Assembly (NCBI GenBank): GCA_000827265.1
Contig: KN834818.1
Span: 162,436 to 226,435, forward strand
DNA from: Collybiopsis luxurians FD-317 M1
Taxonomy: Eukaryota; Basidiomycota; Agaricomycetes; Agaricales; Omphalotaceae
DNA: 64,000 nucleotides
Direction: 5' to 3'
Shown piece after piece: positions 1-10,054 of this stretch. The translations under genes and the position numbers were made by a program. Numbering within the stretch: position 1 is the stretch's first letter; the number at the start of each line of letters is the position of its first letter. The notes below the pieces were generated by a model. That model ran no database searches and was not told the DNA's origin. It saw only the letters and a list, made by a program, of their open reading frames with translations.

Positions 1-8
1 ATGTTTAT

Positions 9-302
9 GTGCAGATGCTTCAAAAGTTTAGGAACAATTCTCGTCTTCTAACCACACTTGAACTCCATGGGTTCCATGATGACAGGGATGACTTTGTCAA
101 GGAAGTACAGGATGCACTAAATGTACAAATAGGCAATCAAATTCAGGATATGGAGCCGCTTCTTTTTGATGAGGAGGGTCTTTACATGGGGGGAGTTCAA
201 GGAGGGTTGGGTCCTGACATAGATGAAGATTTAGCTGATGGGGTAGTCCGGTTCTCTTCAGATGATGCCGACAGTGAAAATGATAGTGGAAGCGATAATT
301 AA
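9..302 (+). CDS. C-terminal fragment of an unrecognised acidic protein
   Basis: About 97 open codons end at a TAA at the window's left edge, so the true start probably lies outside the window. The N-terminal part is mixed polar and hydrophobic. The last 60 residues are Asp/Glu/Ser-rich and finish in a run of D, S, E and N. Acidic serine-rich tails like this are common at the ends of transposon-encoded proteins in repeat-rich fungal regions, but no motif here proves that. No function is assigned. Confidence 0.3.
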   Translation: MQMLQKFRNNSRLLTTLELHGFHDDRDDFVKEVQDALNVQIGNQIQDMEPLLFDEEGLYMGGVQGGLGPDIDEDLADGVVRFSSDDADSENDSGSDN

Positions 303-848
303 TAATACTTCGGTTATGGTATTTGAATATTTTGTCCAATCCGTCACTGCTGGAACAGTTTTATGCAATACATCTCTTATCTACAGGCTTCCTTACTATC
401 TTCATACTGAAGGGTGTTCAAAAAACTTACAGTCCCGGCTTCGAAATCAGATCGGCTTAAAGTGAAACACTTAGCGGCATTTCGGAATCATTATGTTGCC
501 GTTTCTATTCATAAGCGCCGATTTCCTGCAGTTTTCGAGGTCCTACTGCTAAACTGAGACTGATCACCGAGATTCTATTACATTACATCATTCGGATCAG
601 TCCAAATCGAGCGAGGCCTTCTTGCTTTCCATACCGAATAGCACGCCGCAGATAAAACACTTGGCTTGCGGCTTGCTGCTTGAGCCGCTTTTTCATATTA
701 AGCCGCCAAATCTTGGCAGAGACAAGCAGGGACAAGCAGGGACAAGTTCGGCAAGCAAAACTGAAACAATTACTATGAAGTTGCGGATGAGACGAACCTG
801 CGGAAGTCAAATCCGACAAATTAATTTAATGCTGACTGCCAATGGCAG
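303..848. other. No recognisable gene; sequence replacing the 5' end of NLR copy 1
   Basis: In NLR copies 2 to 4 the P-loop exon is preceded by a conserved 5' exon coding for DFLC...LNHPEYIKWKQ. In copy 1 the sequence up to the base before the P-loop exon shows no similarity to that exon. Either the 5' end was deleted or other sequence was joined here. A short triplication of gacaagcaggg lies near 720-745. No ORF in the stretch looks genuine. Confidence 0.5.
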
Positions 849-3190
849 CTGGATCAGGCAAAACCATCTTATCGTGAGTTCAGTCTAGCGCGTCCAGCGC
901 TCGGCTTGGCTGGCTATGACTCGGCTTTTATCGGCTATGGCTTTGAATGGCTTGTCCCCGAATAGGCCAAATGGCGCTGCGGCTCCACTATTAATAGCAA
1001 ATTTATAGTCCGATTTCCCAAAAATAGAGCAGCGGCTCGAGTATGGATCCCCCATAACAGGAAGATGCTTGGCTCAGCTCCGCTTATTTTGACTTGACGC
1101 GCGGCACGCGGGTTTTCTAAGCCGAGCCTTGGGCGCACTAGTTCAGTCAAGATGAAATTTAATATTGTTAACAGTTTTTTTATACTGGCACTATTATAAT
1201 CAGAGATCTTAAACAAATAGGCACGGAGAATATCTGGTATTACTACTTTGACTCACGCGATAACACAATCCAAAGTCTACTTTTTGGGGCTACCTCCTCT
1301 CTTTTTTGCTTCAAGTTGGGGCTTGTAGGACAGGGATTCATCCTACATTAGAAAGGCTATATGATGAGTGCAACAGACAAGGCCTTGCGGCATCCTCACC
1401 TACTACAAAGGACTTAGTCATGGTACTGAAAGAAATTATTGAAACCACTGGTGGAGGCTATATTGTTCTGGATGCCATGGATGAGTGTTGTGAAACACCA
1501 GACATTCTTGAGTGGCTGCAAAGTCTGTATAAGCAATTTTGCATTCTTTTTACATGTCGCTATCACCCTGGGGCAGAGGGATGCCTTACAATGTTATTGG
1601 ATAATGGAAGTGCACAGATTAATGAGGATATTGCAAAATATTTGAAAATGGAAGTAGAAAAGTTTCTGTTTGGAGGAGATTTGAAGGTTGAGGTTGTAGA
1701 TGCTTTAAAGGAAAAGGCACAGGGCCAGTAAGTTGGAAATATCTGTATGAGACAAGACTCTGACTAATATGACTACAGATTCCGCTGGGTGAATTGTCAA
1801 CTGAAAGTGCTTAAGCATTGTGGATCACCTAAAGTTGTCCGGAAAGCTTTGAAGGAGACTTATAGTCAAGCAATGCTGCGGACTTGGGAAAGGGAAGAAA
1901 ATAGAGAAGATGCTCACCATCTTCTCGTATGGCTTACCTATGCATTTGAGCCACTGACTGTCAGAAGGATTGCAGACATTCTCACAATAGATTTGAACAA
2001 CAGCTGCATGGATGGCAAGCCTGATGAGATGGAGGTTAAAATGCATTCAATTATTGATTCTACTCTAGTTGCAGTTGATATGAATTCAAATGTTCAATTG
2101 GCACATGCATCTGTGAAGGAATTTATAATGTATGAAAACTGTTCATCCCACACACTTCGATTATTCCCAATAAATGAACTGCTGGCCCATGAAAAAATTC
2201 CTCAGGCATGTGTGATATATGTAAGGCAATTTACTTCATTTGTCAATGTAAAATTTGGGTGGGAGTGGGGGGACCATTCTTTAATGCCATAAGCAGTGAA
2301 ATATTGGGCCAAACATGCAAAATTTATGGAGGAAAGTAACTATCCAAGCTCGCTACATGATATGATAGTGGAATTGGTAAGGGACCCGGGAGCATCTTTC
2401 CAAAACTGGCATAAGAGATATACACTACACAGTGTATTCATAACTCAAGAATCAGATGAATGGGAAAATGCAAAGCCAATCTTTCTATTAATGTGGAATG
2501 GTTTATTGACGGCAAGCCGTAAATTGTGGAATTTCTGTGAGGTCGGAGATCTCAATGCTGGGCTCTATGCAGCATCCAGGAATGGGCATTCAACTATGGC
2601 CCTTGAATCACTAAATTTAGGTGCTAACATAAATGCTCGAGGTGGTCAATATGGCAATGCCCTTCAAGCTGCTGCAGCATGAGGAAATAAGGCTATTGTG
2701 AGACTATTGGTTGATAGGGGTGCTGATATTAATACTCAGGGTGGACAATGTGGCAATGCACTGCAAGCTGTTGCAGCACAGGGAAATGAGGCTGGTGTCA
2801 AGCTTTTGCTTGAGAAGGGTGCAAATGTCAATGGTCAGGGTGGACAATATGGCAATGTCCTTCAAGCTGCTGCAAGTTATGGAAATGAGACAGTAGTGAA
2901 GGTTTTGGTTGAGAACAGGCTGATGTCAATGCAATATGGCAATGCCCTTCAAGCTGCTGCATTAACTGGAAATGAGGCAGTAGTCAAGCTTTTGCTTGAG
3001 AAGGGTGCCGATATCAATGCTCAAGGTGGTTAGTATGACAATGCCCTTCAAGCTGCTGTAGCAGATGGAAAGGAGGAAATAGTACAGCTTTTGCTTCAAA
3101 AAGGTGCTCATATCTCAATGCTTTGGATGGTAAACATAATGGCAATGCCCTTTAAGCTGCTGCAAATTATAGAGGTCAATCCTATATTAG
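849..3190 (+). pseudogene. NACHT-ankyrin NLR, copy 1 (degraded)
   Basis: The 25-base P-loop exon survives at 849-873 (AGSGKTIL frame, donor GTGAG at 874). The next exon should start near 1192, but its ACTAG acceptor has become ACTGG. The intron is lengthened to about 315 bases by GC-rich, CGGCT-rich sequence not seen in the other copies. From about 1306 the NACHT core is readable (YIVLDAMDECCE Walker B, ILFTCRY sensor region), ending in KAQGQ. A 46-base intron (1730-1775) joins it to FRWVNCQ, as in the intact copies. The winged-helix part and about seven ankyrin repeats follow, broken by in-frame stops near 2290, 2682 and 3033 and by several indels. Similarity to the family stops by about 3190, so most of the ankyrin array is missing. 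Probably not functional. Confidence 0.85.
890..1185. repeat. GC-rich insertion inside an NLR copy 1 intron
   Basis: In copies 2 to 4 the intron after the P-loop exon is about 52 bases long. Here roughly 260 extra bases rich in CGGCT/GGCTCGG words separate the donor from the next exon. Similar CTGAGC/GGCTC-rich sequence occurs inside the hAT element at 28206-28943. It may be a fragment of a mobile element, but no terminal repeats or target duplication could be found. Confidence 0.35.
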
Positions 3191-3935
3191 ACAGTGAGAC
3201 ATTCCCTGCCAAATATCAAACCTTGACAACTGTCACAAACAGCTGTGTTGAAGTTGAAGGACAAAGCTGTGAGTATGGAGTCTCGCTCGGGCCTATGTTC
3301 ATCCTGGCGGGTATGCCATGTCCCGTTTGCAGTGTCTATCTGCATTAGCAGTTTCTTGTTATCTTTCCATACACTTATTCCGGGTCCTTGCGTACTCAGG
3401 AAATGGTTTATCATCACCCAAGGACATTATTTATTAGAGTAAACTTGTAAATTTCAACTTCAGTTGTTCACACCTTTCATGTGTGTCTGAGTGTGAGCAC
3501 AGTATTCTATCTATACTCATTGATCTATACTGACATTGTTACTCGTAGATTATTACTTACCGATTTTAACCAGTACACAGTTTTCAATATATTCGAGTTT
3601 TTCAGATCTTTCGTGTGCATCTGAGGATTATTGCTTACCAAGTTTAACAAGCTGGAAGCCCTGCACATCATAATTATCAATAGAATGCATCTTACACAAC
3701 TGTTTACAATTAAATTCAGCATCCAGGGTTTTCAAGTAAGTGTGGTGGAAACAATAAAAGGACAACCTGACTTCAGTGTGCTCAGCAGAATAAGGCCTGA
3801 ATAGTGTTGTGATCCGACGGTTTGACTGGAACTAGCAACTCCGGTATGATGCTTAGTCATAATTGTTCATGTATTACTCAGGTAATTACTACAGCATTAG
3901 TGGTAGATGGAACAGTGTAAAACTTGTAGAAACAA
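3191..3935. other. AT-rich intergenic stretch, no gene
   Basis: Nothing here codes convincingly on either strand. A weak direct repeat (GATTATTACTTACCGATTTTAAC near 3548 and a diverged copy near 3626) is the only structure noticed. It separates the end of NLR copy 1 from the C-terminal end of the minus-strand GH5 relic. Confidence 0.4.
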
Positions 3936-5096
3936 ACTTACAGACACATACCTCGTAGTTCTATCCTTCACCAGGTTGGGGTAAAGAACTAAGGAACCTT
4001 GTAGTTGTTGATCTTTGTGAATTAGAGTTGATATTTGCGGTACGGCCACTTCCGCAAACGATCCTCACTCTTCGAATAATAGCTTCTTGCCTGCTGTCTG
4101 GGCTTCAGAGACAGCGCTGGGCTTGAAATTGTCATAGTCACTGATAAGGATAAAATATTGAGAACGGTCAGATCAGTGAATATGTAGAAGGAAAAGAACA
4201 CGGGCTCGTTGCAGTCATGAATGGCTGCTACATCGATCGCACAGGAACTAGAGAAGAAGGTCCGTTGGACGCTTGCCGCAGCGGAACCTCCACCAGTGAA
4301 GATGAGTTGGTTTTAGTCACTACGTTGTTGCGAATCTAAGCCAGAAACATCCAATCAATAGCTGAGTCCTGATGTAAACGAGTCCGCATGTAACTGATAC
4401 TCATCTGCAATACAGAATTACAGATCTACGAAAGATCATCCTATATGCGGGGAAACATTTGAATTTAATTTTCAGAAGGTGAAGCGAGGTGTTGCTCATC
4501 AAATAGAATGACTAGTCAAAAATTATGGCCTGTAGATCAGGGATTCTGTCAATAACAGAATACGGCCGAAACGGATGGGGCACCCGCTCATTCTGCGCCT
4601 CGTACCTAAAGATGTACCCACCAAGCTCACTCCAGGGTTGGTCGCCCAAGAGGGAATTCTTATGGATACTCAAAGATGTGAGTGATTTGTTGATTAAAGG
4701 CGTTAATTGCATTTAGAGACTAGGAAAGTCAAGAAGTCAGGTGATGCGCTGTTTTTCTCAAGTTACAGGGTCTGAGACATATATGCCCCGGGGTTGGTGT
4801 AAAACTCTTCCACGCCAGAGGTACTACCGTGAATGTCTCCCGCTTGGAATCGAGGAATGTTAGGAGCATGAATGGCTGTGAAAATTTAACTTACAGTTGT
4901 CCATTTCTACGATTGAGTATGGATTGATTGGGATGAGTACATTTCTCAAAAGTAGCTTGCCATACCGATGAGTGGTTTGATTACCCGATCATAGAAGTCG
5001 AGCTTTACATTTGTCACAGTGAGTAAAAGTAATCTAACTCACCATAAGTGGGTCAATCATTTCCAAAATTGCATCATCGTAATTCCCAATCCCGTT

Positions 5097-5866
5097 CAGT
5101 GTTGCCGTGTGCCGATCTGCGGACCTACTGGACCAGGTTCAAACCTGAACTGAACTTTGAGGTGCATTTCTAGGTTTGGGGCTGCAGTGAACCCAGCTTC
5201 AAGGTTCAGTGGGGGTCTGGACCCGCTGAACCTGTGAACCTGCAGCTGCTGAAAAGGTAAGAGTATGCCAATTTACCATGGCAAAAATGACAGCTATGCC
5301 ATAGACCATTCCTTCCAGCAAGTTTATCCTAATATCTAAGTACAAAACTGCCGTGGAATCAATATTATCACTAAGTGCTCTAGGCACTTACGACATTTAC
5401 ATTGAAAGTGAAACAAAAAAAATCACTCAGTGGAATGGACCAGCAAGTGATAGAGATTCTGAAGGACCTTTGCCATATGATCATTGATTCAGTGGGCTTA
5501 CCGAATTGTTACTGAATCTTTGTTTTTCAGTAGGCCATTCCACTGAGTGGATTATTTTTTTTTCACTTTTGGCATGATAGTGCTAGATGAATTGTGCCAG
5601 AAACACATGCTGTTGACAGCAGGACATACAAATTGGCAATTAATTGAGCATTATCAAGTGAGAATAATATGTGGAAAGACAAACTGTTAACTATCGCAGA
5701 GCTATTTACAGTAGCAACTTTATACAAATTGTGCAATGAATGGGTGAACCCAGTTCAAACCCAGTGCACCTCTGAACCTGAACTTTTAAACCTGAACCTC
5801 AGGTTCAGATTTGAGGTTCAGTAAAAAAGGTAGGCTCACAGACCAAACCGAACTGCGGCAACACTG
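5097..5866. mobile_element. Non-autonomous hAT-type DNA transposon, 770 bp
   Basis: The element begins CAGTGTTGCCG and ends CGGCAACACTG, an 11-bp perfect terminal inverted repeat of hAT type. It is flanked by a perfect 8-bp target-site duplication, ATCCCGTT (5089-5096 and 5867-5874), the duplication size typical of hAT insertions. Both ends carry many short subterminal GGTTCA/GAACC words, a usual place for transposase binding. It has no coding capacity. It sits inside the GH5 relic. A related unoccupied sequence (aacccgttcgcgttc) lies about 430 bp downstream, near 6300. An orphan right end of the same family is seen at about 44980-45032. Confidence 0.88.
5409..5572. repeat. Internal inverted repeat nested in the hAT element
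   Basis: The arm at about 5409-5441 (GTGAAA, an A-run, then TCACTCAGTGGAATGG) is mirrored at about 5534-5572 (CCATTCCACTGAGTGGA, a T-run, then TTTCAC). The result is a long imperfect hairpin with a loop of about 90 bases. It could be a smaller MITE that inserted into the hAT element, or fold-back structure intrinsic to it. No clear target duplication was found. Confidence 0.6.
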
Positions 5867-7186
5867 ATCCCGTTCGCATTTAGGTCAGGATTCAGGAACA
5901 GCTACACTATCGCTGCCTTTCTAACCAGTAGTGACTGGTAACCCATGTCCTTTAAACCTATTTAAAAAATCTAAATCAAGAATTGCTAACTTGTAATGGG
6001 CCAAGATGCCCCAGAATCTCTGTTTGACAGGGAAGCTCATGTTGTCCCGCTTAAAGACTGTTCTCTGGCAAAGGCAGCGGTTGCATATAAGGAGTGTTGA
6101 TTGCGAGAAAGGTTGTGAATAATTCAACTATTAAAGCATCTTTAATTAGTCACTTGTCATACCGATGAGTAGTTTGATTCTCCGATCACGGGTGTTGACC
6201 TGAAAATGAGGTCGAACTCCATTTGTCGCGGTCAGTACAAGAATTGAACTAACCATGAGTTGGTCAATCATGTTCAAATGGTATCATTGTAAATTCCCAA
6301 CCCGTTCGCGTTCGCCTCTAAGTTGGGAACAGCTACGCTATCGCTACCTTTCTGACCAGTAGCATGACCTGTAACCCATGTTCGAAGGACCCATTCAAAA
6401 AGAAATCAAAATCAAAGATCGTTAATTTGTAATCGGTGTGCGACACGTTTAGACTTACCTTCATCCCTGTGGCCTGTATTGCATCAAGGAGTGCAATACG
6501 GTCACTATCTGGAAGTAAGTAGGCGTGGTAGTTCATTTGCAACACATCGAAATGTTAGCATAGAAGCTGATGGTCAGAAATCGTCTGTCATGTTGTTTAC
6601 ATTGGCCTCGACAAAGCTGTTGGCCGCTAGAGCACCTAGGGGGGATAGAAGCAAAGCGAGAGGGGCGGTAGATTCTTGAATATCATAGTGTGTAAGGAAA
6701 GCTATCGATGTCCTTGTGGATGCAGGAAATTTGGATGCAGTATTTATAGGACTTGAAAGGGTTCGATAATGTGCGGAGCAGATGATTGAAACAAATTAGC
6801 TGAAGAATTTCCAAGTCCGATTCTGATTCATTCTGGAGTATGTGGGTGGCAGAAAGAACGCTGGGGAAAGCAGAAACCGCCGGAAAGCTATGTCAAGATT
6901 GCAAAGAGACTATGAGTACTTAATTTGTGTGGGGCCGTTTTGATGTAAGGAGAATGTTCGTTTTGGGCAATCAGGAAATCACGGAGTTTCGAAAGGATAT
7001 GTCAAATTTGCAACGAGATCATTGGAAAGACTATCTGTGGTTGGTAGAACGGTGAAACGGATTTGTACCTTAAGCGCTAATTTAAGCTTATGTCATTCCG
7101 CTTTGGCGCCAGCTCCTACCTTGCTTGAACCCGAACATCGATCAGCCTGTTTTTGAATCGCGTCTCTCACATCAGGACCCGTAACA

Positions 7187-7527
7187 ATGGACACGACAGC
7201 TGGAGAGATTGACATAGAGTTATGGTCCAAGGTATGTTCTTCCAGTCAAACCATGAGGTACACAGGAAACACCGCAAGCCTGTCGAACCTTCCTTGCATT
7301 GGCCATGGGAAGTGAGTTTCCTGTGAATCGGATTGCTTGCTCCGCAAAATCCTCATAAAATTCACATTCTACAGGGCATTACGACGGTGTAATATTCCGC
7401 CGGTGAGCCGTTTTATTTTTCAACTCTATCCGAGATCCAACCCGCAACAAAGAGTCGTTCCATGGTCCTTGGTCGGAACTGGAGATAAAACCGGAACAAT
7501 CCTTGGAGGAGAGTCTTTCTACGGAGG
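7187..7527 (+). pseudogene. CWC27-type cyclophilin (PPIase) N-terminal relic, block A
   Basis: Four short exon-like pieces with GT-AG borders spell the start of a cyclophilin of the spliceosomal CWC27 type. TTAGEIDIELWSK ends at 7231, ETPQACRTFLALAMG spans 7265-7311, GHYDGVIF(R)R spans 7375-7402, and RVVPWSLVGTGDKTGTILGG plus ESFYGG starts at 7453. The family pattern is IELWSKE.PKACRNF, YYD..IFHRVVPGF and TGTG.GGESIYG. The FHR histidine is Arg here (CAC to CGC). The C-terminal two thirds of the domain (GMANAG.NTNGSQFFIT) are not found downstream, so this is a dead passenger fragment. Confidence 0.7.
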
Positions 7528-7530
7528 TAT

Positions 7531-9650
7531 GCTTCTTCTTCCAAACATGACTAGACATGGGGGTATACACACAGGGCTCGCTGTGTTGCCTTTCGATTAC
7601 CTTGCTTCACCTTGCTTCACTTTCGTCTACCTTCCCCTTATCCCCTATCGATGCCCTAATCGTTGTTCTATTTCCTTATTCTTATTTCTGTCGTCCTTTC
7701 TTCCTATTCTTGTTTTCTCTCTCTTCGTTTTTCACATCTTCCTCTCTCCCTAGTCCCGACTGGCATTATCACTAGACCCGACAATGCTGTTTCAGCTCTA
7801 CTATATAACCATTTAAATGATAAATCGAAGGAAGATCACAACCAAATTGCAACGGCTTGATGGGATGCCTGTTAGGCTGGACTAGCCCGAAGAAGGGGAC
7901 CGGCTACCGACAATAGGCCAAGCTCTTCAGATAGTGGTTTTGTTTTGTGGGCGAAGAAAGTACATCCTCGAACTTCGTTTCCCCCCAATGCATGTCTGAT
8001 AAATACGTTTTTAGGCTACGCTATTCCAGCTACGATTCAGTGTCCATTCCCAATGTTCAACCCCGAATGTCGTCGCCGCTGCCTACACCTTTCCGATCTT
8101 CGCATCGGTGGGGCCTACAAGATTGCTGGGTCGGATACTGAGCCAAATGGCGTGCCCGAGTAACGTCTCAGTTCCGCTGTGACGACTCATATAACCCGTC
8201 TCTTGCTCCTCCCTAGGTGGCCAGTCTGTGATCCAACGAGCGACCTTCCAGTGACAACACTGCTAAATCTGGCTGGCAGGGGCTTCGTTTATTCTATCGA
8301 TAACCCTACCTGTGTTTTCGCTGCTGTTTCCTCGTCATCATTTACGACTACCTTCCTTGGCTTGGGCACTCTAACTCACTGGAATCGCATCTCCCTCTGC
8401 GTCGCTACCTGGCCCGGCAATGGCGCATTCAAAATCGCACTCTCGGATCGCACTCTCGGCCCCCTTTGATGGTGACACCCTTGCCGGTGGGAGTAGTCCT
8501 AATGTCGAGTGTTGCGAAGGTGAGTTGCTCTATATTCTCCGTTTGACCGCGCTCAATACTCACCTTTACCTGATGTTTACAATAGTTCCTGTCTAATTCT
8601 CGTTGACCTACGACAAGTTACCGGGATGACGTTTGAGCGCAGATGAACCTGGTCATTGCGGCTCTTTCAACCGACTGTAATCCGTCCTCTCAACGTTCCA
8701 AATTCTACCCTTCTATACCCTTCACTGGGCCCCTTGATATCACAACCTTCTGTTCCTCATCGTATCGTCCGTTCTCCTTTTGCCATTGACCTCCTCTGAT
8801 CTTGGCACCACCGTCGTCAATCTTACCGAGCGCCCTGACGCACCTGCAATTTATCCTTCGTTCCGGACGTTTTTGCTTTTGTATCTGGATATGGCAGGGT
8901 CTTACGGCTCTAGCCGTGCGTGGAGCAAACGAGGGCGCTGTTGCATGCTGTAGTGCAATCGCGCTTGGTTTTTCTGGTAGATTTATGGGGAGAGGAATCC
9001 TGGCTGGTTCGTACGTTCGGCTCCGTGCGCTAATCTAGCTTGCTGATGCGACCGCTTTCTTCCCCATTCTTCTTTTCAGCCCTGTCGTAATGAAAAATAT
9101 AGCCAGCACTGGGGCGCTGGATTCGGTGCAGTTTGTTATGTGTTCCAGATGAAAACAAGTAGTTGTTCGACCTTCTCGGTTATCGGTTTTTTGGGGCGAT
9201 CACTTTTTCTTTGTTTTTTTTTTTTGCTTTTCCTTTTCCATCTCATATCATTACTATCCCAAAGTATTTTACAACGTTAGCTGTTCTTGAGCTTTCGGTT
9301 CGACTCTTAGTTTATGGTAGTAGTAGTATTTTTGTTTCAACGCATTAGTAAAAACAATCGAGGCCTACACGAGATCCAAAGATGCGAAGGGCGTGAAGAG
9401 GCTACCGGATGAACAAAGAAAGCGTCATGTTGCAAATGCGTAAAATTCAGGACATTTACATTCGACGAAACGACTGCGGTTCGACAAGGAAGGAGGAGAA
9501 CAAAGGGAAAGGACATCGTTGCGAAAGGCTGGAGCGAGAGGATGAAATTGAAAGGCAGCAATGACCCGGCCACTCAAAATGGACTGGTTGCATGGTTTCA
9601 ATATGAGAGTTTTACGGGCGAAAGATACGAATTGCCGGGATCACAGGGTG
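7531..9650 (+). other. Unrecognised decayed gene remains in block A
   Basis: This part of the duplicated block is pyrimidine-rich on the plus strand and has several plausible donor and acceptor sites. The pieces ITRPDNAVSALLYN..NDKSKEDHNQIATA (near 7765-7860) and APAIYPSFRTF (near 8830-8880) are shared with blocks B to E. All copies are interrupted by stops and indels, and no family could be recognised. The region just upstream of NLR copy 2 is conserved between A, D and E at roughly the same level. Confidence 0.4.
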
Positions 9651-9925
9651 TCAATTCAATTATTTAAAGGTTGAGTGGAGTAACAATTGAAAGAAGAATT
9701 GCAATAAAAGGCGAAGGAAATAGTGGAACGAATAAAGTGAACTCCAATCAATGTATTTAGTATGGAGAATTACGAATCTTGAGTGAGAAGAAGATGATGC
9801 TGTTTGTGCTGTTTTGAGGAAAGGAGTGATCCTCCGGATTTAGTTAAGCGTTCCCCGATACTAATTTGATAATCGTATCGATATCTACTACATATCAATT
9901 CGGATCAGGTGGTCTCTCGGTGGAC

Positions 9926-9935
9926 TATATATATG
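9926..9935 (+). promoter_or_regulatory. TATA box of NLR copy 2
   Basis: TATATATATG lies 129 bp before the proposed ATG at 10055. The same 10-mer, with the same GGTGGACTA.. lead-in and CTTCCAGAATACACCC follow-on, lies 131 bp before the ATG of copy 4, and 121 bp before that of copy 3 on the minus strand. Conservation in three otherwise drifting flanks supports a functional core promoter. A 5'-UTR intron (GTATGT..TTTTTCACAG, about 9995-10043) is also plausible. Confidence 0.6.
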
Positions 9936-10054
9936 ATCGAACACTGCTGCTGCTTCCAGAATACACCCTTTCTGACCGGTCAGCAGCACAGGCAGTATGT
10001 CAATACTATGTTATACGTTTGTAAAGGCTCTTCATTTTTCACAGGAACTCAGAA

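Larger units (their letters stand above)
3940..6665 (-). pseudogene. GH5-family glycoside hydrolase relic, copy 1
   Basis: Read on the minus strand, pieces occur in the right order for a secreted agaricomycete GH5 protein. A signal-peptide end (ALLLSPLGALAANSFVEA) lies near 6640-6590. A GTAA..CAA intron follows, then NYHAYLLPDSDRIALLDAIQATGMK at 6540-6463. The segment NSLLGDQPWSELGGYIFRYE ending in AQNE lies near 4660-4590, where the NE glutamate would be the acid/base. TGGGSAAASVQ and AIDVAAIHD lie near 4310-4225, and QTAGKKLLFEE near 4110-4065. In the last piece the family's nucleophile motif EEWG has become EE-stop-G (TGG to TGA). A 770-bp hAT element splits the gene at 5097-5866, and many frames are broken. 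Three further GH5 relics lie near 16 kb, 24.8 kb and 55.7 kb. The substrate (probably mannan or a related beta-glycan) is inferred only. Confidence 0.75.
6950..10050 (+). repeat. Segmental duplication block A (5' flank of NLR copy 2)
   Basis: This roughly 3-kb block recurs, with gaps, at 17040-19080 (B), 24905-26115 (C), 54939-51460 (D, inverted) and 56568-59550 (E). A piece (F) lies at 56157-56515. In A, D and E the block runs directly into the promoter and start of a NACHT-ankyrin gene, so block and NLR were duplicated as one unit. It contains the cyclophilin relic at its left end and unrecognised remains in the rest. Confidence 0.8.

Noticed and set aside
7187..7527. An intact cyclophilin gene
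   Set aside because: The catalytic core's second half is missing in every copy, and the FHR motif or the ELWSK motif is damaged in several.
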